The notes under the pieces were generated by a model. The model was given only the letters and a program-made list of their open reading frames with translations, made no database searches and had not been told where the DNA came from. DNA of 53,115 bases, taken from contig JAFGSI010000055.1 in assembly GCA_016934715.1 (NCBI GenBank), positions 1-53,115 of the forward strand, written 5' to 3'. The position numbers and the translations under genes are program-made. Position 1 is the first letter of the stretch. Every line of letters starts with the position of its first letter. This document shows positions 30,019-38,527 of this stretch, in pieces. Source of the stretch: Anaerolineales bacterium (lineage in GTDB: Bacteria > Chloroflexota > Anaerolineae > Anaerolineales > Villigracilaceae).

Positions 30019-32124
30019 ATGGAAGCCCTGTTCAACCTGGTACCCCTGGTCGTCTTCCTGCCTGTCCTCGGCCTTTTGATCAACATGCTCTTCGGCGGCC
30101 GGATGAGTGAAAAAGCCATCGGCACGGTGGCGAGCGCGGCTTCGGGTCTGACCTTCGTCGTCTCGGTCCTGCTGGGCGTGGCCCTGTGGGCCGGGCACGG
30201 GCACGCCGAGGTGGTCCCGTTCGCCGAGTGGATCAAGATCGGTACGCTCGACATCCCCTGGAATTTCCGGGTCGACACGCTCTCGGTGACGATGATGCTG
30301 GTCGTCTCGGTGGTCGGCACGCTGATCCACATCTACGCCATCGGCTACATGCACGAAGACGTGCGCTTTAAGAAGGATGAGAAGCGCTTCCAGCGGTTCT
30401 TCGTCTTCATGAACCTGTTCATTGCCATGATGATGATCCTGGTCAGCGGCGACTCGTACCTGATGCTGTTTGTCGGCTGGGAGGGCGTTGGCCTGTGCTC
30501 GTTCCTGCTGATCGGCTTCTGGTACGATATGGACACCCTCGGGCGGCCATCCTGGGCCAACTCGAACGCGGCCAAGAAGGCCTTCATCGTCAACCGCATC
30601 GGCGATTTCGGCTTCCTGCTGGCCGGCCTGACCATGTTCTGGTGGTTCGGCAGCGTGCAGTTCGGGGAGGTGTTCAACAAGACGCCATTCATCCCGGAAA
30701 GCATCATCCTGGCGATCACGCTCTTCATGCTGATCGGCGTGGCGGGCAAGTCGTCCCAGATCCCGCTCTATGTCTGGCTTCCGGATGCGATGGCCGGCCC
30801 GACGCCGGTCTCGGCCCTGATCCATGCCGCCACGATGGTCACTGCCGGCGTCTACCTGATCGCGCGCTCCTGGCCGCTCTACTCAGCGGTGCCGAACGCC
30901 CAGTTCATCGTGGCGCTGGTCGGGGCGGTGACCGCCCTGTTTGCTGCCACGATTGCCGTCGGGCAGTACGACATCAAGAAGGTCCTGGCCTACTCGACCA
31001 TCAGCCAGTTGGGCTTCATGGTGGCGGCGGTCGGGATGGGCGCCTTCGTGGCTGGCATGTTCCACCTGGTCACGCATGCCTTCTTCAAGGCCCTGCTGTT
31101 CCTCTCGGCCGGCTCAGTCATTCTGGGATTGGAACGGGGGCACCATCACCTGGCCCATCACGGTCCTGACTCCGGGCAGCATGAAGAGGTCTTCGACCCC
31201 GGCGATATGCGCAACATGGGCGGCCTGCGCAAGCGGATGCCGGTCACCTTCTGGCTCTACATGATCGGGACGCTGGCGCTGGCGGGGATCTTCCCCTTTG
31301 CCGGGTTCTGGTCGAAGGATGAGATCCTGCTTGAGGCGGCCAGGAATTACACGGTCGTGTATGTCCTGCTGGTGATCGCGGCCTTCTTCACCGCCTTCTA
31401 CATGGGCCGCCAGATCTGGATGGTCTTCTTCGGCAGGTCGCGCCACGCCGCCGCCGAGCACGCCGAGGAAAGCCCGAAGATCATCACCGTCCCGCTGATG
31501 GTCCTGGCCGGGCTCTCGGTCCTGGGCGGGGTGCTCAACCTGCCGGGGGTCCACACCCTGACCCACTGGCTGGAACACACCATCGCGCTGGCGGCCGAAC
31601 ACGGCGCCGAAGTCGGCGGTTTCCTGGCCCTTTCGTGGGGCGGACTGAACCCGGTCGTGGCGCTCGTCTCGACACTCCTGGCGCTTGGGGCCATCTACCT
31701 GTCCTGGTTGCTCTACGGGCGCAAGCCGCTCGAGGCCGGGCAAAAGGACCCGCTCAAGAAGATCCTCGGCCCGATCTTCACCGGCATGGAGAACAAGTGG
31801 TTCGTGGACGAGGGTTACCGGGCAGCCTTCGTCGACCGCTATGCCGATCTGGGCCGCTTCCTGGCTGAGGTGGTCGATGGGCGCTTCTGGCACGACTTCG
31901 TTCATGACAAGCTCATCGCCGGGACTTACAACTGGTTGAGCAAGATTGCCCTCGACCGCTACGCCGACCAGAAGGGCATCGATGCCTTCTTCAACGGCCT
32001 GGGTGAACTGATCAAACGCATCTCCGCCAGCCTGCGCAGGCTGCAGAACGGGTTCGTGCGCAGCTATGCCCTGGCGGTGCTGTTCGGTGTGATTGCTATT
32101 CTGGGTTATTTACTCCTCAAATAG
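30019..32124 (+). CDS. nuoL: NADH-quinone oxidoreductase subunit L (701 aa)
   Basis: Distal antiporter-like pumping subunit with the long lateral helix. The proton-antiporter core is clear: WEGVGLCSFLLIGFWY (key glutamate), LPDAMAGPTPVSALIHAATMVTAG, and KKVLAYSTISQLGFM. The C-terminal 150 residues include the extra helices that form the lateral arm plus a charged loop (GQKDPLKK). Length is slightly above many homologues. Confidence 0.95.
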   Translation: MEALFNLVPLVVFLPVLGLLINMLFGGRMSEKAIGTVASAASGLTFVVSVLLGVALWAGHGHAEVVPFAEWIKIGTLDIPWNFRVDTLSVTMMLVVSVVGTLIHIYAIGYMHEDVRFKKDEKRFQRFFVFMNLFIAMMMILVSGDSYLMLFVGWEGVGLCSFLLIGFWYDMDTLGRPSWANSNAAKKAFIVNRIGDFGFLLAGLTMFWWFGSVQFGEVFNKTPFIPESIILAITLFMLIGVAGKSSQIPLYVWLPDAMAGPTPVSALIHAATMVTAGVYLIARSWPLYSAVPNAQFIVALVGAVTALFAATIAVGQYDIKKVLAYSTISQLGFMVAAVGMGAFVAGMFHLVTHAFFKALLFLSAGSVILGLERGHHHLAHHGPDSGQHEEVFDPGDMRNMGGLRKRMPVTFWLYMIGTLALAGIFPFAGFWSKDEILLEAARNYTVVYVLLVIAAFFTAFYMGRQIWMVFFGRSRHAAAEHAEESPKIITVPLMVLAGLSVLGGVLNLPGVHTLTHWLEHTIALAAEHGAEVGGFLALSWGGLNPVVALVSTLLALGAIYLSWLLYGRKPLEAGQKDPLKKILGPIFTGMENKWFVDEGYRAAFVDRYADLGRFLAEVVDGRFWHDFVHDKLIAGTYNWLSKIALDRYADQKGIDAFFNGLGELIKRISASLRRLQNGFVRSYALAVLFGVIAILGYLLLK

Positions 32125-32140
32125 AGAGGAAGAACGAACT

Positions 32141-33691
32141 ATGGATTTCTTGACCAATCCCCTCAACCTCGTGACCTTCTCCCCGCTGGTGGGCGTGCTG
32201 CTTCTGTTGGTCCTGCCCTCCGGGAGGAAGAATCTGCTGCGCTGGACGGCTCTGCTCGTGTCGCTGCTCACCTTCGGCCTGTCGATCTGGATGCTGACCC
32301 AGTTCCAGGCCGCCGAAGCGGTTGCGCCGGGCGAGCTTCACCTTGGGCTCTCGCTGCCCTGGATCCAGGTCGCCGGCTGGAACATCACCTACGCCATGGG
32401 CGTGGACGGCCTGTCCATCCTGCTGGTCCTGCTGACGACCTTCCTGACCCCCCTCTCGATCCTCTCCACCTGGACGGCGGTCGAGGAGCGGGTCAAGGAC
32501 TTCATGCTCTTCTTCCTGCTGCTCGAGGTCGGCATGCTGGGCGTCTTCCTGGCCCAGGACCTGTTCCTGTTCTATATTTTCTGGGAATTTACCCTGGTGC
32601 CGATGTATTTCCTGATCGGCATTTGGGGCGGGCCGCGCCGCATCTACGCCGCCATCAAGTTCTTCCTGTACACCATGGCTGGCTCGATCCTGATGCTGCT
32701 GGCAATCCTGTATATCGGCATCCAGGCCGGAACCTTCTCGGTGCCCGAGTTGATCACGGCCCTGCCCGGGCTGTATGCCAGCGGGGTGATCGCCCTGGGG
32801 GCCCAGATGCTGCTTTTCCTGGCCTTCACGGCGGCCTTCGCCATCAAGGTCCCAATGTGGCCGCTGCACTCCTGGCTGCCCGATGCCCACGTCGAGGCCC
32901 CGACCGCCGGTTCGGTCATCCTGGCCGGTGTCCTGTTGAAGATGGGCACTTACGGTTTCATCCGTTTTAACATCCCGATGTTCCCGGACGCGGCGGTCAA
33001 AGCCGCCCCGTGGATCGCCCTGCTGGCCGTGATCGGCATTATTTATGGCGCCTGGGTCTGCTACGCCCAGAAGGATGTCAAGAAACTGGTTGCCTACTCT
33101 TCGGTCAGCCACCTTGGCTTCGTCATGCTGGGCCTGTTCGCCCTCAATGCCCAGGGCATGGAAGGCGCTATCCTGCAGATGATCAACCACGGCCTGAGCA
33201 CCGGGGCGCTGTTCCTTCTGGTCGGCATGATCTACGAGCAGACCCACACGCGTGAGATCGCTGTCTACGGCGGGCTGTGGAAGATCACCCCTATCTTCGG
33301 TTCGATCATGCTGGTCGTCTCGCTCTCCTCGATGGGCCTGCCCGGCCTGAACGGCTTCGTTGGCGAGTTCACCATCCTGCTGGGCGCTTTTGGCTCGCAG
33401 GCCATCGGTTCGCCCTGGTTTGCGGGGGTCGCCGCGGCGGGCGTTATCATGGCCGCCATCTACATCCTGTACATGTTCCAGAAAATGTTCCTTGGCCCGG
33501 AGGGCTCGATCGTCGAAGAAATCAAGAAACACGGCCATGCCCTGCGCGATTTGAACTGGCGCGAGATCGTCATCATGGTCCCGCTGCTGGTCTTCATTTT
33601 CTGGATCGGGCTGTATCCCAAGCCGTTCTTTGACCTGATGGCCCCGGCGGTGGAAAAACTGGTCGAGGCATTGCCACAGATAGTACATTAG
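32141..33691 (+). CDS. nuoM: NADH-quinone oxidoreductase subunit M (516 aa)
   Basis: Second antiporter-like pumping subunit. Signatures: FYIFWEFTLVPMYFLIGIWGG with the conserved glutamate, PLHSWLPDAHVEAPTAGSVI, and VKKLVAYSSVSHLGFVMLG. The ATG at 32141 is preceded by AGAGGAAG and begins 17 nt after the nuoL stop. A 78-nt heptamer-repeat region separates it from nuoN. Confidence 0.95.
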   Translation: MDFLTNPLNLVTFSPLVGVLLLLVLPSGRKNLLRWTALLVSLLTFGLSIWMLTQFQAAEAVAPGELHLGLSLPWIQVAGWNITYAMGVDGLSILLVLLTTFLTPLSILSTWTAVEERVKDFMLFFLLLEVGMLGVFLAQDLFLFYIFWEFTLVPMYFLIGIWGGPRRIYAAIKFFLYTMAGSILMLLAILYIGIQAGTFSVPELITALPGLYASGVIALGAQMLLFLAFTAAFAIKVPMWPLHSWLPDAHVEAPTAGSVILAGVLLKMGTYGFIRFNIPMFPDAAVKAAPWIALLAVIGIIYGAWVCYAQKDVKKLVAYSSVSHLGFVMLGLFALNAQGMEGAILQMINHGLSTGALFLLVGMIYEQTHTREIAVYGGLWKITPIFGSIMLVVSLSSMGLPGLNGFVGEFTILLGAFGSQAIGSPWFAGVAAAGVIMAAIYILYMFQKMFLGPEGSIVEEIKKHGHALRDLNWREIVIMVPLLVFIFWIGLYPKPFFDLMAPAVEKLVEALPQIVH

Positions 33692-33693
33692 CG

Positions 33694-33753
33694 TTCAGCC
33701 TTCAGCCCTCAGCTTTCAGCCGTGCGCTGATCGTTGATCGCTGATCGCTGACC
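33694..33753. repeat. Two opposed blocks of heptamer repeats between nuoM and nuoN
   Basis: Four copies of TTCAGCC-like units (33694-33721: TTCAGCC, TTCAGCC, CTCAGCT, TTCAGCC) are followed after four bases by four GCTGATC-like units (33726-33753: GCTGATC, GTTGATC, GCTGATC, GCTGACC). The second unit contains the reverse complement of the core of the first (TCAGC/GCTGA), so the blocks can fold on each other. The region replaces the usual short nuo junction, and nuoN has no clear ribosome binding site after it. Confidence 0.75.
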
Positions 33754-33769
33754 GCTCGAAAGCGCGACT

Positions 33770-35224
33770 ATGATGCAATTCGATCCTAACGATCTCAACT
33801 CAATCCTCCCGCTGGTTGTCCTGCTCGGCTGGGCCTGCGTCCTGCTGCTGGTGGACCTGTTCATCCCCAAGGGGCGCAAAGGCTGGACCGCCATCCTGGC
33901 AGCTTTTGGGCTGGCGATCAGCATGGGGCTGACCCTCGGCCGGGCCGGCCAGATCGGCAGCGGCTTCCGTGGGATGGTCGTCCAGGACGGGTTCAGCACC
34001 TTCCTGGCGGTCCTGATTCTTGGCTCGGGCCTGCTGGGCATTGCCCTGGCCTATGACTACATGCGCCGCATGGGCTGGGAGCGGGGTGAGTTCTACCCCA
34101 TCTTGATGTTCTCGGTCTCGGGTATGGTTCTGATGGCCCAGGCCGCCGACCTGATCGTGGTCTTCCTGGCCCTGGAACTGCTCTCGATCCCGCTCTACGT
34201 GCTGGCGGCCTTTGGTTCCCCCCGTCCGGACTCGGAAGAAGCGGGCCTCAAGTACTTCCTGCTGGGGGCCTTTGCCACCGGCTTTGTGGTCTACGGCATC
34301 ACCCTGGTCTACGGGGCCACCGGCGCCACTGCGCTGCGCGAGATCGTCGACGCAACCTTCGCGATGGGCACACCCTCGCCGCTCCTGTTGATCGGCGCGG
34401 CCTTGATCATGGTCGGCTTCGGATTCAAGGTCGCCGCAGTCCCCTTCCACATGTGGACCCCCGATGTCTACCAGGGCGCCCCGACTGCCGTGACCGCCTT
34501 TATGGCCGTGGGCGCCAAGGCAGCCGGCTTCGCCGCCCTGCTGCGGGTCTTCGTGCTGGCCTTCCCGCTCCTGCAGGCCGACCTGGTGCCGGTGATCTGG
34601 GCCCTGGCGGCGCTGACCATGCTGGTTGGCAACGTGATCGCCATCGCCCAGACCAACATCAAGCGCATGCTGGCTTATTCGTCGATCGCCCATGCCGGCT
34701 ACATCCTGATGGCCTTCGTGGCCTTTGGCGATTCTGCCGTCCGGGCGGATGCGGTCGCCTCGGCCCTCTTCTACCTGCTGGTCTACGCCATCACCTCCTT
34801 CGGGGCCTGGGCAGTCGTCATCGCCCTGGAGAAGAAAGACGGGCGGGGGCTCGAAATCACCGATTACGCCGGGCTGGGACGCAAGCGTCCGGCCCTGGCG
34901 GCGGCCATGACCGTCTTCATGCTCTCGCTGACCGGCATGCCGCCCACCCTGGGCCTGATCGGGAAATTCTACCTGTTCCGCGCCGTGATCGACGCCGGGC
35001 AGATCTGGCTGGCGGTCATCGGCGTGCTGACCTCGCTGATCTCGGCCTACTACTACCTGCGGGTGGTAGTGACCATGTACATGCGCGAAGGCGAGCCCGA
35101 AACGACGCGTGAACCCTGGCTTGATCTGACCTGGAGCTTGGCGGCCCTGGCGACCGTGGTCCTGTCCTTCCTGCCCGCGGCGCTCTTCGCCTGGGCCAGC
35201 GGGGCCATCTTGCGCTTGTTCTGA
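33770..35224 (+). CDS. nuoN: NADH-quinone oxidoreductase subunit N (484 aa)
   Basis: Third antiporter-like pumping subunit, last gene of the operon. Recognised by FLALELLSIPLYVLAAFG with the key glutamate, FKVAAVPFHMWTPDVYQGAPT, and IKRMLAYSSIAHAGYIL. About 14 helices. Two adjacent ATG codons (33770 and 33773) are possible starts; neither has a good Shine-Dalgarno because the heptamer repeat region lies directly upstream. Confidence 0.95.
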   Translation: MMQFDPNDLNSILPLVVLLGWACVLLLVDLFIPKGRKGWTAILAAFGLAISMGLTLGRAGQIGSGFRGMVVQDGFSTFLAVLILGSGLLGIALAYDYMRRMGWERGEFYPILMFSVSGMVLMAQAADLIVVFLALELLSIPLYVLAAFGSPRPDSEEAGLKYFLLGAFATGFVVYGITLVYGATGATALREIVDATFAMGTPSPLLLIGAALIMVGFGFKVAAVPFHMWTPDVYQGAPTAVTAFMAVGAKAAGFAALLRVFVLAFPLLQADLVPVIWALAALTMLVGNVIAIAQTNIKRMLAYSSIAHAGYILMAFVAFGDSAVRADAVASALFYLLVYAITSFGAWAVVIALEKKDGRGLEITDYAGLGRKRPALAAAMTVFMLSLTGMPPTLGLIGKFYLFRAVIDAGQIWLAVIGVLTSLISAYYYLRVVVTMYMREGEPETTREPWLDLTWSLAALATVVLSFLPAALFAWASGAILRLF

Positions 35225-35248
35225 TTTTTCCTGAAGACATACAGGAGC

Positions 35249-35271
35249 TGCCTGGAAAGAACGTCCAGGCA
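35249..35271 (+). other. Hairpin after nuoN
   Basis: An 8-bp perfect stem TGCCTGGA/TCCAGGCA (35249-35256 with 35264-35271), 25 nt after the nuoN stop, with only a weak T-rich tail. It may stabilise the message ahead of the strong terminator at 35321. Confidence 0.45.
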
Positions 35272-35320
35272 ACTCTTCTGAAGTGAGAAATGGGCACAAA
35301 GGCGGCGAAAAAACTGGCGA

Positions 35321-35356
35321 AAAAAATGGGCGGGCGACAAGCCCGCCCATTTTTTT
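35321..35356. terminator. Strong bidirectional terminator of the nuo operon
   Basis: A perfect 15-bp inverted repeat (35321-35335 with 35341-35355) with a GACAA loop, AAAAAA on the left and TTTTTTT on the right. It separates nuoN from the convergent lipoprotein operon. The stretch 35357-35484 shows no further gene. Confidence 0.95.
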
Positions 35357-35484
35357 AAAGAATATGGAAATCCACAGAACGGTTCGTGGATCAGGATTAT
35401 TCGTGTGGAATCAAATAAGAAGCCTCCTGCTCTTTGCACGCCAGAGGCAGAAGCTTTCAAGCCTCCCAGTTTTAGGGGATCCGT

Positions 35485-36051
35485 TCAGGGTGCGTGGAGC
35501 GTGACAAAAGCTGGTGCGCAATCGGGATAATGAAACTCGAACGTCTCCCCCCTGGGAAGCGGGAAGATCAACTGGCCGGTGTTCTTTTCCATGGCATCGA
35601 AGCGCAGGTCAACGTCAAAAATGCCGCTGGCCTGTAGAATGGAGGATCGTTCCCCTCCATCCAGAACATAGGCCAATGGGACGGCCTCCCCGGGCGTCCA
35701 GGCCGCCGTCGATCCGGAGATGTTTTCGACCTCGATGGTCAGCATCACGGCGTTGCTCAGGTGCGAGACCAGGGTCACGGTCAGCCGGAAAGCCCCGGCG
35801 TGTACCAGACTCTCGTCTTCGCGATGGGCGACCAGGGAGGTGGGGGTGGGAGTAAATGCCGTTGCGCTGCTCGCAGTACAAGCCGTCATGACCAGGAGCC
35901 AGCCGGCCAGGATCAGGGCCCGAAGTGCGCTCGTCCTTTTTTCCCCGGCCTGTCCTTGCGCTTGGCGAGGAGCGCCCCGACCAGGAATCTGGCGATCCGT
36001 CACGCCAGGCAGCCGGGTAGACCTCTCGGGCAGGTCTTCGGTCGTCTTCAT
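35485..36051 (-). CDS. Putative lipoprotein (188 aa)
   Basis: Residues 42-57 form a hydrophobic helix ending in a lipobox-like LLVMTAC with the candidate lipid-modified cysteine at C58, followed by a Ser/Thr-rich spacer. The rest (about 70-188) is a beta-rich domain with FRLTVTLVSHLSN and TIEVENISGSTAAWTPGEAVPL, like small extracellular immunoglobulin-type domains. Odd point: 41 residues precede the helix. The ATG at 36051 has GGAGATGG upstream and overlaps the preceding gene by ATGA; a GTG at codon 17 is an alternative start. Last gene of a four-gene minus-strand unit. Function unknown. Confidence 0.65.
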   Translation of the reverse strand: MKTTEDLPERSTRLPGVTDRQIPGRGAPRQAQGQAGEKRTSALRALILAGWLLVMTACTASSATAFTPTPTSLVAHREDESLVHAGAFRLTVTLVSHLSNAVMLTIEVENISGSTAAWTPGEAVPLAYVLDGGERSSILQASGIFDVDLRFDAMEKNTGQLIFPLPRGETFEFHYPDCAPAFVTLHAP

Positions 36052-36641
36052 AGACCATCTCCAGATGACTCGTACTCGCTCCGCAGCAGGCCGAAGTGCA
36101 GCGTCCCGCTGATCGCCCCGTCGGGGTGGCGTTTGTTCTGGCGGATGTGGCCCTCGCGCTGGAAGCCACAGCGTTCAGCGACCCGGATGCTGCCCAGGTT
36201 GGTGTCGTCGCATTCCAGGCGCAGGCGGTAGGCGCCCAGGTGTTCGAACGAAAACCGGATGGCGGCCCGCACTGCCTCGCTGACAAAGCCCTGACCCTGG
36301 TGATCGACATCGGCGAAGTAGCCGATCTCGTATTCCGGCAGGGCATTGTCGACCACGCCGATGTAGACCTGGGCGACAAACTCGCCGCCGCGTTTATCGA
36401 AGGCCCCGATGAAATAATGCCGGCCTACGGACCAGTCGACAGCCAGGTCCCGGGCCAATGCCTCGGCCTCGTCCTCGTTGTTCAGCCGCATGACCACGTT
36501 ATCAGATTCGAACTGCCGCAGATGATCACGGTTGTGCTGGCTCATGGCGTAGAACCAGGTCCCGTCGCCGGCAGCGTAGGGGCGCAGGATCAGGCGTTCC
36601 GTCTCGATCCGGAGTGGGAGGTTTTGGGAAGGTGTTCCCAT
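36048..36641 (-). CDS. GNAT-family N-acetyltransferase, RimJ/RimL type (197 aa)
   Basis: Acetyl-CoA-dependent transferase. The start RIETERLILRPYAAGD, the central EYEIGYFADVDHQGQGFVSEAV (acetyl-CoA pyrophosphate loop Q-G-Q-G), and CDDTNLGSIRVAERCGFQREG at the end are the RimJ/RimL pattern. These enzymes acetylate protein N-termini or small amines; the substrate here is unknown. 37 nt downstream of the flavodoxin gene and overlapping the lipoprotein gene by 4 bases. Confidence 0.88.
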   Translation of the reverse strand: MGTPSQNLPLRIETERLILRPYAAGDGTWFYAMSQHNRDHLRQFESDNVVMRLNNEDEAEALARDLAVDWSVGRHYFIGAFDKRGGEFVAQVYIGVVDNALPEYEIGYFADVDHQGQGFVSEAVRAAIRFSFEHLGAYRLRLECDDTNLGSIRVAERCGFQREGHIRQNKRHPDGAISGTLHFGLLRSEYESSGDGL

Positions 36642-36678
36642 GCGAAGGATCCAGTGCTCCCAGGAAAATCTTCTCTGG

Positions 36679-37230
36679 CTACGGGAAGCGGGCGTAGCCG
36701 GCGTTGCGGGGGTGGCTGGCCTCGATCCCGTCCACGTAGAACGAGACCCACTCGGCCAGGCGCCGTCCCAGGCGCAGGCACAAGTCCTTTTCAGCCCGGG
36801 TCTTGGGGCGCCCAGGCAGGGCCACGCCGTAGTGCAGGGTGGTCCGCGGGGCGACGTAATCGGTGACCCCGAAAACCAGTAGCCCGAAATTCATCAGGAT
36901 GGTCAGGATCGACATGCAGGCCAATTCGGCCCCGCCGCCCAGCCCGCCGGCCGATGAGAAGGCGCAGCCGATCTTGCCATCGATCTTGCCCCAGGCCGGC
37001 TCGATGATCCCGTCCCACCACTGTTTGACCCGCCAGGGGACCAATCCCAGGTGGGTCGGGGCTCCCAGGGCGATCCCGTCGCACCACTGGACATCCGCGA
37101 CCGTGCATTCGTCGAGCGGTTTCAGACGCACCTCGATGCCGGGCACCTGTGCGGCTCCCTCTGCAACCAGGACTGCCATTTCTTGGGTGTGGCCGGATTC
37201 CGAATGGTATTGTACCAGGACGTGACCCAT
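36679..37230 (-). CDS. Flavodoxin / NAD(P)H:quinone-oxidoreductase-like protein (183 aa)
   Basis: FMN-binding flavodoxin fold. The phosphate loop is YHSESGHTQEMA near residue 8, the isoalloxazine loop GAPTHLGLVPWRVKQWWD, and a third loop SSAGGLGGGAEL, a WrbA-like arrangement. Probably a cytoplasmic two-electron quinone reductase or electron carrier. The ATG at 37230 has GGAG eight bases upstream. It is 39 nt downstream of the HD-GYP gene in the same direction, suggesting one transcript. Confidence 0.82.
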   Translation of the reverse strand: MGHVLVQYHSESGHTQEMAVLVAEGAAQVPGIEVRLKPLDECTVADVQWCDGIALGAPTHLGLVPWRVKQWWDGIIEPAWGKIDGKIGCAFSSAGGLGGGAELACMSILTILMNFGLLVFGVTDYVAPRTTLHYGVALPGRPKTRAEKDLCLRLGRRLAEWVSFYVDGIEASHPRNAGYARFP

Positions 37231-37269
37231 CTCAGCGACTCCAGTTCTTCAAGATCCCGCCTGGACCTG

Positions 37270-38373
37270 TCAGGCCGGATTGTGTCTTTCTGGCTCAGAG
37301 AGCATGCCGATGAAGGCCTCGACCAGCCGGGGGGCGAAGTGCAGGCCCGATTGTTCGCGCAGGAAGGCCAGGACTTGCTCCCGCGGCCAGGCCTTGCGGT
37401 AATACCGGTCCTGGCTCAGGGCGTCCCACACGTCGACGATGCAGAAGATGCGCGCGGCCAGGGGAATGTCTTCCCCCTTCAGGCCGCGCGGGTAGCCTGA
37501 GCCATCCCACTTCTCATGATGGCAGAAGGGGATGTCGATCGCCGGCTTCAGGAACGCGATCGGGGCGAGCATATCGAAGCCAAAGCCGGGATGCATTTCC
37601 ATCTCGACCCGCTCTTCCGCGGTGAGCGGACCGGGTTTACGCAGAATGGCGTCGCTGACCCCCATCTTGCCGATATCGTGCAGCAGGGCTCCGCGGGAGA
37701 TGTGGGCCAGGTCCGCCTCGGCAACCTGCAGGTGGCGGGCGAAACGGGTGGTCATTTCCGTCACCCTGCGGGTGTGGCCCTCGGTTTCGTGGTCGCGCAA
37801 CTCGATGGCCCGCGCCCAACCCTCCAGGGTGGTGATGTAAGCGGCATCCAGGTCCTCTTTCGACTGCTGCAGGTCATTGAACAACGAGGCGTTATCGATG
37901 GCGATGGCGGCGGTGGAGGCGATTGCGCTGACCAGTTCCAGGTCGGTTGCGTTGAACTGTGAGCTGCGCGTGCGGCTGTCGACGTAGATGATCCCCAGCT
38001 GGCGTTCCTTGTTCTTGAGCGGTACGCAGATCAGTGAGCGCAGCCCCAGGACCATCACACTGGCGCGCTCCTTGAAGCGCTCATCCTGCAGGGCGTCCAT
38101 CGTCAGGATCGGCAGCCCGTCGCGGTTCACGCTCTCGATGGCGCCGCGCGAGACCTGAAAATGCGGCTCGTCGATCGTTTTCTGGTCCATGCCGCGCGCC
38201 ACCCGGAAGCTCAGCCCTCCTCCGGCGTCGTTCAGCATCACGAACCCCCGCTCGGCCCGGACTGCGGCTATCACCTCATCCATGACCAGGTTGAGCACCT
38301 CGTCCAGATTCAGCGACGAATTGAATGTTTGTGAGAGGCGCAGCAGCAGGGCCAGGCGATCGGTGTCGGGCAT
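37270..38373 (-). CDS. GAF-domain HD-GYP phosphodiesterase-like protein (367 aa)
   Basis: Residues about 15-170 are a GAF sensor (LNLVMDEVIAAVRAERGFVML, SLICVPLKNKERQLGIIYVD). Residues about 190-360 are HD-GYP: EGHTRRVTEM, LHDIGKMGV, CHHEKWDGSGYPRGL and RIFCIVDVWDALSQDR, so the metal ligands and GYP motif of cyclic di-GMP phosphodiesterases are present. The ATG at 38373 is chosen because a TATAAT lies 6 nt upstream, so the transcript would start at or next to the start codon. It heads a four-gene unit with flavodoxin, acetyltransferase and lipoprotein. Activity on cyclic di-GMP is a family inference. Confidence 0.88.
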   Translation of the reverse strand: MPDTDRLALLLRLSQTFNSSLNLDEVLNLVMDEVIAAVRAERGFVMLNDAGGGLSFRVARGMDQKTIDEPHFQVSRGAIESVNRDGLPILTMDALQDERFKERASVMVLGLRSLICVPLKNKERQLGIIYVDSRTRSSQFNATDLELVSAIASTAAIAIDNASLFNDLQQSKEDLDAAYITTLEGWARAIELRDHETEGHTRRVTEMTTRFARHLQVAEADLAHISRGALLHDIGKMGVSDAILRKPGPLTAEERVEMEMHPGFGFDMLAPIAFLKPAIDIPFCHHEKWDGSGYPRGLKGEDIPLAARIFCIVDVWDALSQDRYYRKAWPREQVLAFLREQSGLHFAPRLVEAFIGMLSEPERHNPA

Positions 38374-38379
38374 GCCTCG

Positions 38380-38385
38380 ATTATA
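38380..38385 (-). promoter_or_regulatory. -10 box of the HD-GYP unit (leaderless)
   Basis: TATAAT on the minus strand, 6 nt before the ATG at 38373, placing the expected start point on the A of the start codon. No consensus -35. Confidence 0.6.
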
Positions 38386-38472
38386 CAGGAAGATCGGCCG
38401 GGTGATTTTCGTTCTTCCAGGAGGATGTGTCGATTCCATACCTGGGAACCTTCCCTGCGAGGGTGATTCCGC

Positions 38473-38478
38473 TATAAT
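38473..38478 (+). promoter_or_regulatory. -10 box of the kinase gene
   Basis: TATAAT, 49 nt before the ATG at 38528; the leader ends in AAGGAGGG. It is divergent from the HD-GYP promoter, 87 bp away. The -35 is not well conserved. Confidence 0.6.
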
Positions 38479-38527
38479 GGGCACCGCGCCCGCAGAAGGG
38501 TGCACATCCCCTGTACAAGGAGGGTCG

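Noticed and set aside
32117-33688. 523-codon open frame antisense to nuoM, and similar ones opposite nuoN, nuoF, nuoG and glmU
   Set aside because: The same codon-bias shadow effect; low-complexity products with many D, Q, H, G and no recognisable fold.
33694-33753. CRISPR array
   Set aside because: Repeat units are 7 bp without spacers; this is a short tandem array, not CRISPR.
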